Positions 52,501-63,090 of a stretch of 64,000 bases of DNA are shown here, one piece after another. The notes beneath the pieces were generated by a model. That model made no database searches, was not told the DNA's origin, and saw only the letters and a list, made by a program, of their open reading frames with translations. This DNA comes from Luzula sylvatica (Eukaryota; Streptophyta; Magnoliopsida; Poales; Juncaceae), in assembly GCA_946800325.1 (NCBI GenBank), contig OX326959.1:45507566-45571565 (forward strand), in the 5' to 3' direction. Within the stretch, counting starts at the first letter, position 1. Each line of letters begins with the position of its first letter. Position numbers and translations under genes: made by a program.

Positions 52501-52769
52501 GTGTTAGTCTTCAATCCCGGAGTTTTTTGAGAAAAACATGAAAAATGAAGTATTTTGCTCATTCTAGTGAACTATTTTGGTCTTTTTTAGAAAAAATGAT
52601 AATTGTTATTTTTTAAGGTGTTAGACTTCAGTTTTTGATTTTTTGCAAAAAAATGGAAAAATAGAAATTTGTATGTGTTAGTCTTCAATCACGGAATTTT
52701 TTGAGAAAAACATGAAATATGAAGTATTTTGCTCATTTTGGAGAACTATTTTGGTGTTTTTTAGACTTC
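49595..52769 (+). repeat. Mixed monomers between large blocks
   Basis: The tandem period is intact, with no long partner that I could fix. It includes TTTAATTTTTTGC units near 49,678, 50,548 and 51,766, and a unit with a 2-bp deletion (GAAGGTTAGACTTC near 51,746). The stretch from about 51,540 to 52,770 resembles the 24-mer family (CTTGAAAAATG, GTATTAGTCTTTAATCCCGG, GGACTTTTTTAG), which is otherwise confined to the first 24 kb. No gene is visible. Confidence 0.65.
52757..52769 (+). repeat. 34-bp-deletion junction 13 (GGTGT lineage)
   Basis: It is the last short unit in the window and sits at the join between 24-mer-like monomers on the left and the copy of 38,986-40,716 on the right. The left flank is of the GGTGT type, unlike its right-hand partner at 38,974, so the join may lie at or beside this unit. 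Confidence 0.85.
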
Positions 52770-54500
52770 AGTTTTTGATTTTTTGCAAAAAATTGGAAAA
52801 ATTGAAATTTGTATGTGTTAGTCTTCAATCACGGAATTTTTTGAGAAAAACATGAAAAATGAAGTATCTTGCTCATTTTAGAGAACTGTTTTGGTCTTTT
52901 TTAGAAAAAATGATAATTGATATTTTTGAAGGTGTTAGACTTCAGTTTTTGATTTTATGCAAAAAATAAGAAAAATAGAAATTTGTATGTGTTAGTCTTC
53001 AATCCCGGAGTTTTTTGAGAAAAAACATGAAAAATGAAGTATTTTGCTCATTTTAGAGAACTATTTTCGTCTTTTTTGGAAAAAATGATAATTGATATTT
53101 TTGAAGGTGTTAGACTTCATTTTCTAATTTTTTGCAAAAAATTGGAAAAATTGAAATTTGTATGTGTTACTGTTCAATCACGGAATTTTTTGAGAAAATC
53201 ATTAAAAATGAAGTATTTTGCTTATTTTAGAGAACTATTTTGATCTTTTTCAGAAAAAATGATAATTGATATTTTTGAAGGAGTTAGACTTCAGTTTTTT
53301 ATTTTATGCAAAAAATAAGAAAAATAGAAATGTGTATGTGTTAGTCTTCAATCCCGGAGTTTTTCGAGAAAAACATGAAAAATGAAGTATTTTGCTCATT
53401 TTAGAGAACTATTTTGGTCTTTTTTAGAAAAAATGATAATTGATATTTTTGAAGGAGTTAGACTTCAATTTTTTATTTTTTGCAAAAAATTGGAAAAATT
53501 GAAATTTGTATGTGTTAGTCTTCAATCCCGGAGTTTTTTGAGAAAAACATGAAAAATGAAGTATTTTGCTCATTTTAGTGAACTATTTTAGTCTTTTTTA
53601 GAAAAAATGATAATTGATATTATTTAAGGTGTTAGACTTCAGTTTTTGATTTTTTGAAAAAAATTGGAAAAAGAGAAATTTGTATGTGTTAGTCTTCAAT
53701 CACGGAATTTTTTGAGAAAAACATGAAAAATGAAGTATTTTTCTCATTTTAGAGAACTATTTTGGTCTTTTTTAGAAAAAATGATAATTGATATTTTTTA
53801 AGGTGTTAGACTTCAGTTTTTGATTTTATGCAAAAAATATGAAAAATGGAAATTTGTATGTGTTAGTCTTCAATCCCGGAGTTTTTTGAGAAAATCATGA
53901 AAAATGAAGTAGTTTGCTCATTTTAGAGAACTATTTTGGTCTTTTTTAGAAAAAATGATAATTGATATTTTTGAAGGTGTTAGATTTCAGTTTTTGATTT
54001 TATGCAAAAAATAGGAAAAATAGAAATTTGTATGTGTTAGTCTTCAATCCAAGAGTTTTTCGAGAAAAACATGAAAAATGAAGTATTTTGCTCATTTTAG
54101 AGAACTATTTTTGTCTCTTTTACAAAAAATAATAATTGATATTTTTGAAGGTGTTAAACTTCAGTTTTTTATTTTTTGCAAAAAATTGGAAAAATTGAAA
54201 TTTGTATGTGTTAGTCTTCAATCACGGAATTTTTTGAGAAAATCTTGAAAAATGAAGTATTTTGCTCATTTTAGAGAACTATTTTGTTCTTTTTTAGGAA
54301 AAATGATAATTGATATTTTTGAAGGTGTTAGACTTCAGTTTTTGATTTTTTGCAAAAAATTGGAAAAATTGAAATTTGTATGTGTTAGTCTTCAATCCCG
54401 GAGTTTTTTGGGAAAAACATGAAAAATGAAGTATTTTGCTCATTTTAGAGAACTATTTTGGTCTTTTTTAGAAAAAATGATAATTGATATTTTTGACGGT
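52770..54500 (+). repeat. Copy of 38,986-40,716
   Basis: It is aligned at offset 13,784 by GAGTTAGAC (39,497 and 53,281), TATTATTTAAGG, AAAGAGAAATTTG and CAATCCAAGAG. An extra A in GAGAAAAAACATG near 53,022 shifts the offset by one upstream. Scattered changes such as AATATGAAAAATGG near 53,837 show it is older than the identical 8,772-bp pair. Confidence 0.75.
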
Positions 54501-54956
54501 GTTAGATTTCAGTTTTTGATTTTATACAAAAAATAGGAAAAATAGAAATTAGTATGTGTTAGTCTTCAATCCCGGAGTTTTTCGAGAAAAACATGAAAAA
54601 TGAAGTAGTTTGCTCATTTTAGAGAACTATTTTGGTCTTTTTTAGAAAAAATGATAATTGATATTTTTGAAGGTGTTAGACTTCAGTTTTTAATTTTTTG
54701 CAAAAATTTGGAAAAATTGAAATTTGTATGTGTTAGTCTTCAATCCCGGAGTTTTTTGAGAAAAACATGAAAAATGAAGTATTTTGCTCATTTTAGAGAA
54801 CTATTTTGGTCTTTTTTAGAAAAAATTATAATTGATATTTTTGAAGGTGTTAGACTTCAGTTTTTGATTTTATGCAAAAAATAGGAAAAATAGAAATTTG
54901 TATGTGTTAGTCTTCAATCCCGGAGTTTTTCGAGAAAATCATGAAAAATGAAGTAG

Positions 54957-55822
54957 TTTGCTTATTTTAGAGAACTATTTTGATCTTTTTTAGAAAAAAT
55001 GATAATTGATATTTTTGAAGGTGTTAGACTTCAGTTTTTTATTTTTTGCAAAAAATTGGAAAAATTGAAATTTGTATGTGTTAGTCTTCAATACCGGAGT
55101 TTTTTGAGAAAAACATGAAAAATGAAGTATTTTGCTCATTTTAGAGAACTATTTTGGTCTTTTTTAGAAAAAATGATAATTGATATTTTTGAAGGTGTTA
55201 GATTTCAGTTTTTGATTTTATGCAAAAAATAGGAAAAATTGAAATTTGTATGTGTTAGTCTTCAATCCCGGAGTTTTTCGAGAAAAACATGAAAAATGAA
55301 GTATTTTGCTCATTTTAGAGAACTATTTTGGTCTCTTTTACAAAAAATGATAATTGATATTTTTTAAGGTGTTAGACTTCAGTTTTTTATTTTTTGCAAA
55401 AAATTGGAAAAATTGAAATTTGTATGTGTTAGTCTTCAATCACGGAATTTTTTGAGAAAATCTTGAAAAATGAAGTATTTTGCTCATTTTAGAGAACTAT
55501 TTTGTTCTTTTTTAGAAAAAATTATAATTGATATTTTTGAAGGTGTTAGACTTCAGTTTTTGATTTTATGCAAAAAATAGGAAAAATAAAAATTTGTATG
55601 TGTTAGTCTTCAATCCCGGAGTTTTGTGAGAAAATCATGAAAAATGAAGTAGTTTGCTCATTTTAGAGAACTATTTTGGTCTTTTTTAGAAAAAATGATA
55701 ATTGATATTTTTGAAGGTGTTAGACTTCAGTTTTTGATTTTATGCAAAAAATAGGAAAAATAGAAATTTGTATGTGTTAGTGTTCAATCCCGGAGTTTTT
55801 CGAGAAAAACATGAAAAATGAA
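54957..55822 (+). repeat. 5-mer segment duplicated at offset 4,176, copy 1
   Basis: It matches 59,133-59,998, exactly 24 monomers away. The private markers GTTTTGTGAGAAAATC (55,621 and 59,797) and ATACCGGAG (55,091 and 59,267) occur in both. Confidence 0.8.
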
Positions 55823-58800
55823 GTAGTTTGCTCATTTTAGAGAACTATTTTGGTCTTTTTTGGAAAAAATGATAATTGATATTTTTGAAGGTGTTAGATT
55901 TCAGTTTTTGATTTTATGCAAAAAATAGGAAAAATAGAAATTTGTATGTGTTAGTGTTCAATCCCGGAGTTTTTCGAGAAAAACATGAAAAATGAAGTAT
56001 TTTGCTCATTTTAGAGAACTATTTTGGTCTCTTTTACAAAAAATGATAATTGATATTTTTGAAGGTGTTAAACTTCAGTTTTTTATTTTTTGCTAAAAAT
56101 TGGAAAAATTGAAATTTGTATGTGTTAGTCTTCAATCACGGAATTTTTTGAGAAAATCTTGAAAAATGAAGTATTTTGCTCATTTTAGAGAACTATTTTG
56201 TTCTTTTTTAGAAAAAATGATAATTGATATTTTTGAAGGTGTTAGACTTCAGTTTTTAATTTTTTGCAAAAATTTGGAAAAATTGAAATTTGTATGTGTT
56301 AGTCTTCAATCCCGGAGTTTTTTGAGAAAAACATGAAAAATGAAGTATTTTGCTCATTTTAGAGAACTATTTTGGTCTTTTTTAGAAAAAATGATAATTG
56401 ATATTTTTGAAGGTGTTAGACTTCATTTTTTGATTTTTTGCAAAAAATTGGAAAAATTGAAATTTGTATGTGTTACTCTTCAATCACGGAATTTTTTGAG
56501 AAAATCATGAAAAATGAAGTATTTTGCTTATTTTAGAGAACTATTTTGATCTTTTTTAGAAAAAATGATAATTGATATTTTTGAAGGTGTTAGACTTCAG
56601 TTTTTTATTTTATGCAAAAAATTGGAAAAATTGAAATTTGTATGTGTTAGTCTTCAATCCCGGAGTTTTTTGAGAAAAACATGAAAAATGAAGTATTTTG
56701 CTCATTTTAGAGAACTATTTTGGCCTTTTTTAGAAAAAATGATAATTTATATTTTTGAAGGTGTTAGATTTCAGTTTTTGATTTTATGCAAAAAATAGGA
56801 AAAATAGAAATTTGTATGTGTTAGTCTTCAATCCCGGAGTTTTTCGAGAAAAACATGAAAAATGAAGTAGTTTGCTCATTTTAGAGAACTATTTTGGTCT
56901 TTTTTAGAAAAAATGATAATTGATATTTTTGAAGGTGTTAGACTTCAGTTTTTAATTTTTTGCAAAAATTTGGAAAAATTGAAATTTGTATGTGTTAGTC
57001 TTCAATCCCGGAGTTTTTTGAGAAAAACATGAAAAATGAAGTATTTTGCTCATTTTAGAGAACTATTTTGGTCTTTTTTAGAAAAAATGATAATTGATAT
57101 TTTTGAAGGTGTTAGACTTCATTTTTTGATTTTTTGCAAAAAATTGGAAAAATTGAAATTTGTATGTGTTACTCTTCAATCACGGAATTTTTTGAGAAAA
57201 TCATGAAAAATGAAGTATTTTGCTTATTTTAGAGAACTATTTTGATCTTTTTTAGAAAAAATGATAATTGATATTTTTGAAGGTGTTAGACTTCAGTTTT
57301 TTATTTTATGCAAAAAATTGGAAAAATTGAAATTTGTATGTGTTAGTCTTCAATCCCGGAGTTTTTTGAGAAAAACATGAAAAATGAAGTATTTTGCTCA
57401 TTTTAGAGAACTATTTTGGTCTTTTTTAGAAAAAATGATAATTGATATTTTTGAAGGTGTTAGATTTCAGTTTTTGATTTTATGCAAAAAATAGGAAAAA
57501 TAGAAATTTGTATGTGTTAGTCTTCAATCCCGGAGTTTTTCGAGAAAAACATGAAAAATGAAGTATTTTGCTCATTTTAGAGAACTATTTTGGTCTCTTT
57601 TACAAAAAATGATAATTGATATTTTTTAAGGTGTTAGACTTCAGTTTTTTATTTTATGCAAAAAATTGGAAAAATTGAAATTTGTATGTGTTAGTCTTCA
57701 ATCACGGAATTTTTTGAGAAAATCTTGAAAAATGAAGTATTTTGCTCATTTTAGAGAACTATTTTGTTCTTTTTTAGAAAAAATGATAATTGATATTTTT
57801 GAAGGTGTTAGCCTTCAGTTTTTAATTTTTTGCAAAAATTTGGAAAAATTGAAATTTGTATGTGTTAGTCTTCAATCCCGGAGTTTTTTGAGAAAAACAT
57901 GAAAAATGAAGTATTTTGCTCATTTTAGAGAACTATTTTGGTCTTTTTTAGAAAAAATGATAATTGATATTTTTGAAGGTGTTAGACTTCATTTTTTGAT
58001 TTTTTGCAAAAAATTGGAAAAATTGAAATTTGTATGTGTTACTCTTCAATCACGGAATTTTTTGAGAAAATCATGAAAAATGAAGTATTTTGCTTATTTT
58101 AGAGAACTATTTTGATCTTTTTTAGAAAAAATGATAATTGATATTTTTGAAGGTGTTAGACTTCAGTTTTTTATTTTATGCAAAAAATTGGAAAAATTGA
58201 AATTTGTATGTGTTAGTCTTCAATCACGGAATTTTTTGAGAAAATCTTGAAAAATGAAGTATTTTTCTCATTTTAGAGAACTATTTTGTTCTTTTTTAGA
58301 AAAAATTATAATTGATATTTTTGAAGGTGTTAGACTTCAGTTTTTGATTTTATGCAAAAAATAGGAAAAATAGAAATTTGTATGTGTTAGTCTTCAATCC
58401 CGGAGTTTTTTGAGAAAATCATGAAAAATGAAGTAGTTTGCTCATTTTAGAGAACTATTTTGGTCTTTTTTAGAAAAAATGATAATTGATATTTTTGAAG
58501 GTGTTAGATTTCAGTTTTTGATTTTATGCAAAAAATAGGAAAAATAGAAATTTGTATGTGTTAGTGTTCAATCCCGGAGTTTTTCGAGAAAAACATGAAA
58601 AATGAAGTATTTTGCTCATTTTAGAGAACTATTTTGGTCTCTTTTCCAAAAAATGATAATTGATATTTTTGAAGGTGTTAAACTTCAGTTTTTTATTTTT
58701 TGCAAAAAATTGGGAAAATTGAAATTTGTATGTGTTAGTCTTCAATCACGGAATTTTTTGAGAAAATCTTGAAAAATGAAGTATTTTGCTCATTTTAGAG

Positions 58801-59132
58801 AACTATTTTGTTCTTTTTTAGAAAAAATTATAATTGATATTTTTGAAGGTGTTAGACTTCAGTTTTTAATTTTTTGCAAAAATTTGGAAAAATTGAAATT
58901 TGTATGTGTTAGTCTTCAATCCCGGAGTTTTTTGAGAAAAACATGAAAAATGAAGTAGTTTGCTCATTTTAGAGAACTATTTTGGTCTTTTTTAGAAAAA
59001 ATGATAACTGATATTTTTGAAGGTGTTAGACTTCATTTTTTGATTTTTTGCAAAAAATTGGAAAAATTGAAATTTGTATGTGTTACTCTTCAATCACGGA
59101 ATTTTTTGAGAAAATCATGAAAAATGAAGTAT

Positions 59133-59998
59133 TTTGCTTATTTTAGAGAACTATTTTGATCTTTTTTAGAAAAAATGATAATTGATATTTTTGAAGGTGT
59201 TAGACTTCAGTTTTTTATTTTTTGCAAAAAATTGGAAAAATTGAAATTTGTATGTGTTAGTCTTCAATACCGGAGTTTTTTGAGAAAAACATGAAAAATG
59301 AAGTATTTTGCTCATTTTAGAGAACTATTTTGGTCTTTTTTAGAAAAAATGATAATTGATATTTTTGAAGGTGTTAGATTTCAGTTTTTGATTTTATGCA
59401 AAAAATAGGAAAAATTGAAATTTGTATGTGTTAGTCTTCAATCCCGGAGTTTTTCGAGAAAAACATGAAAAATGAAGTATTTTGCTCATTTTAGAGAACT
59501 ATTTTGGTCTCTTTTACAAAAAATGATAATTGATATTTTTTAAGGTGTTAGACTTCAGTTTTTTATTTTTTGCAAAAAATTGGAAAAATTGAAATTTGTA
59601 TGTGTTAGTCTTCAATCACGGAATTTTTTGAGAAAATCTTGAAAAATGAAGTATTTTGCTCATTTTAGAGAACTATTTTGTTCTTTTTTAGAAAAAATTA
59701 TAATTGATATTTTTGAAGGTGTTAGACTTCAGTTTTTGATTTTATGCAAAAAATAGGAAAAATAAAAATTTGTATGTGTTAGTCTTCAATCCCGGAGTTT
59801 TGTGAGAAAATCATGAAAAATGAAGTAGTTTGCTCATTTTAGAGAACTATTTTGGTCTTTTTTAGAAAAAATGATAATTGATATTTTTGAAGGTGTTAGA
59901 CTTCAGTTTTTGATTTTATGCAAAAAATAGGAAAAATAGAAATTTGTATGTGTTAGTGTTCAATCCCGGAGTTTTTCGAGAAAAACATGAAAAATGAA
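59133..59998 (+). repeat. 5-mer segment duplicated at offset 4,176, copy 2
   Basis: It is the partner of 54,957-55,822. The match ends where this copy has GTATTTTGC and the other has GTAGTTTGC, at about 59,999 and 55,823. Confidence 0.8.
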
Positions 59999-61357
59999 GT
60001 ATTTTGCTCATTTTAGAGAACTATTTTGGTCTCTTTTACAAAAAATGATAATTCATATTTTTGAAGGTGTTAGATTTCAGTTTTTTATTTTATGCAAAAA
60101 ATTGGAAAAATAGAAATTTGTATGTGTTAGTGTTCAATCCCGGAGTTTTTCGAGAAAATCTTGAAAAATGAAGTATTTTGCTCATTTTAGAGAACTATTT
60201 TGTTCTTTTTTAGAAAAAATGATAATTGATATTTTTGAAGGTGTTAAACTTCAGTTTTTTATTTTTTGCAAAAATTTGGAAAAATTGAAATTTGTATGTG
60301 TTAGTCTTCAATCCCGGAGTTTTTTGAGAAAAACATGAAAAATGAAGTATTTTGCTCATTTTAGAGAACTATTTTGGTCTTTTTTAGAAAAAATGATAAT
60401 TGATATTTTTGAAGGTGTTAGACTTCATTTTTTGATTTTTTGCAAAAAATTGGAAAAATTGAAATTTGTATGTGTTACTCTTCAATCACGGAATTTTTTG
60501 AGAAAATCATGAAAAATGAAGTATTTTGCTTATTTTAGAGAACTATTTTGATCTTTTTTAGAAAAAATGATAATTGATATTTTTGAAGGTGTTAGACTTC
60601 AGTTTTTTATTTTATGCAAAAAATTGGAAAAATTGAAATTTGTATGTGTTAGTCTTCAATCACGGAATTTTTTGAGAAAATCTTGAAAAATGAAGTATTT
60701 TGCTCATTTTAGAGAACTATTTTGTTCTTTTTTAGAAAAAATTATAATTGATATTTTTGAAGGTGTTAGACTTCAGTTTTTGATTTTATGCAAAAAATAG
60801 GAAAAATAGAAATTTGTATGTGTTAGTCTTCAATCCCGGAGTTTTTTGAGAAAATCATGAAAAATGAAGTAGTTTGCTCATTTTAGAGAACTATTTTGGT
60901 CTTTTTTAGAAAAAATGATAATTGATATTTTTGAAGGTGTTAGATTTCAGTTTTTGATTTTATGCAAAAAATAGGAAAAATAGAAATTTGTATGTGTTAG
61001 TGTTCAATCCCGGAGTTTTTCGAGAAAAACATGAAAAATGAAGTATTTTGCTCATTTTAGAGAACTATTTTGGTCTCTTTTACAAAAAATGATAATTGAT
61101 ATTTTTGAAGGTGTTAAACTTCAGTTTTTTATTTTTTGCAAAAAATTGGAAAAATTGAAATTTGTATGTGTTAGTCTTCAATCACGGAATTTTTTGAGAA
61201 AATCTTGAAAAATGAAGTATTTTGCTCATTTTAGAGAACTATTTTGTTCTTTTTTAGAAAAAATGATAATTGATATTTTTGAAGGTGTTAGACTTCAGTT
61301 TTTAATTTTTTGCAAAAATTTGGAAAAATTGAAATTTGTATGTGTTAGTCTTCAATC

Positions 61358-62046
61358 CCGGAGTTTTTTGAGAAAAACATGAAAAATGAAGTATTTTGCT
61401 CATTTTAGAGAACTATTTTGGTCTTTTTTAGAAAAAATGATAATTGATATTTTTGAAGGTGTTAGACTTCATTTTTTGATTTTTTGCAAAAAATTGGAAA
61501 AATTGAAATTTGTATGTGTTACTCTTCAATCACGGAATTTTTATAGAAAATCATGAAAAATGAAGTATTTTGCTTATTTTAGAGAACAATTTTGATCTTT
61601 TTTAGAAAAAATGATAATTGATATTTTTGAAGGTGTTATACTTCAGTTTTTTATTTTATGCAAAAAATTGGAAAAATTGAAATTTGTATGTGTTAGTCTT
61701 CAATCACGGAATTTTTTGAGAAAATCTTGAAAAATGAAGTATTTTGCTCATTTTAGAGAACTATTTTGTTCTTTTCTAGAAAAAATTATAATTGATATTT
61801 TTGAAGGTGTTAGACTTCAGTTTTTGATTTTATGCAAAAAATAGGAAAAATAGAAATTTGTATGTGTTAGTCTTCAATCCCGGAGTTTTTTGAGAAAATC
61901 ATGAAAAATGAAGTAGTTTGCTCATTTTAGAGAACTATTTTGGTCTTTTTTAGAAAAAATGATAATTGATATTTTTGAAGGTGTTAGATTTCAGTTTTTG
62001 ATTTTATGCAAAAAATAGGAAAAATAGAAATTTGTATGTGTTAGTG
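61358..62046 (+). repeat. Segment duplicated at offset 1,044, copy 1
   Basis: It matches 62,402-63,090 at exactly six monomers. Private markers are TTTTTATAGAAAATC (ATAG at 61,543 and 62,587), GAACAATTTTGATC, GTTATACTTCAG and GTTCTTTTCTAG. The match ends at GTGTTCAATC here against GTCTTCAATC there. Confidence 0.85.
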
Positions 62047-62401
62047 TTCAATCCCGGAGTTTTTCGAGAAAAACATGAAAAATGAAGTATTTTGCTCATT
62101 TTAGAGAACTATTTTGGTCTCTTTTACAAAAAATGATAATTGATATTTTTGAAGGTGTTAAACTTCAGTTTTTTATTTTTTGCAAAAAATTGGAAAAATT
62201 GAAATTTGTATGTGTTAGTCTTCAATCACGGAATTTTTTGAGAAAATCTTGAAAAATGAAGTATTTTGCTCATTTTAGAGAACTATTTTGTTCTTTTTTA
62301 GAAAAAATGATAATTGATATTTTTGAAGGTGTTAGACTTCAGTTTTTTATTTTATGCAAAAAATTGGAAAAATTGAAATTTGTATGTGTTAGTCTTCAAT
62401 C

Positions 62402-63090
62402 ACGGAGTTTTTTGAGAAAAACATGAAAAATGAAGTATTTTGCTCATTTTAGAGAACTATTTTGGTCTTTTTTAGAAAAAATGATAATTGATATTTTTGA
62501 AGGTGTTAGACTTCATTTTTTGATTTTTTGCAAAAAATTGGAAAAATTGAAATTTGTATGTGTTACTCTTCAATCACGGAATTTTTATAGAAAATCATGA
62601 AAAATGAAGTATTTTGCTTATTTTAGAGAACAATTTTGATCTTTTTTAGAAAAAATGATAATTGATATTTTTGAAGGTGTTATACTTCAGTTTTTTATTT
62701 TATGCAAAAAATTGGAAAAATTGAAATTTGTATGTGTTAGTCTTCAATCACGGAATTTTTTGAGAAAATCTTGAAAAATGAAGTATTTTGCTCATTTTAG
62801 AGAACTATTTTGTTCTTTTCTAGAAAAAATTATAATTGATATTTTTGAAGGTGTTAGACTTCAGTTTTTGATTTTATGCAAAAAATAGGAAAAATAGAAA
62901 TTTGTATGTGTTAGTCTTCAATCCCGGAGTTTTTTGAGAAAATCATGAAAAATGAAGTAGTTTGCTCATTTTAGAGAACTATTTTGGTCTTTTTTAGAAA
63001 AAATGATAATTGATATTTTTGAAGGTGTTAGATTTCAGTTTTTGATTTTATGCAAAAAATAGGAAAAATAGAAATTTGTATGTGTTAGTC
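62402..63090 (+). repeat. Segment duplicated at offset 1,044, copy 2
   Basis: It is the second copy of the 61.4-kb segment and follows a short bridge of two monomers. Four private variants are shared with no difference seen, so the event is recent. Confidence 0.85.

Noticed and set aside
1516..53243. Eighteen plus-strand open frames of 65-69 codons (for example 1,516-1,713, 7,925-8,134, 25,795-25,992, 53,034-53,243)
   Set aside because: All lie in phase with the satellite unit and are the same monomer frame with one stop codon lost or shifted. There is no ribosome-binding or promoter context, composition equals the surrounding repeat, and sister monomers carry stops in the same frame. They are not called as genes.
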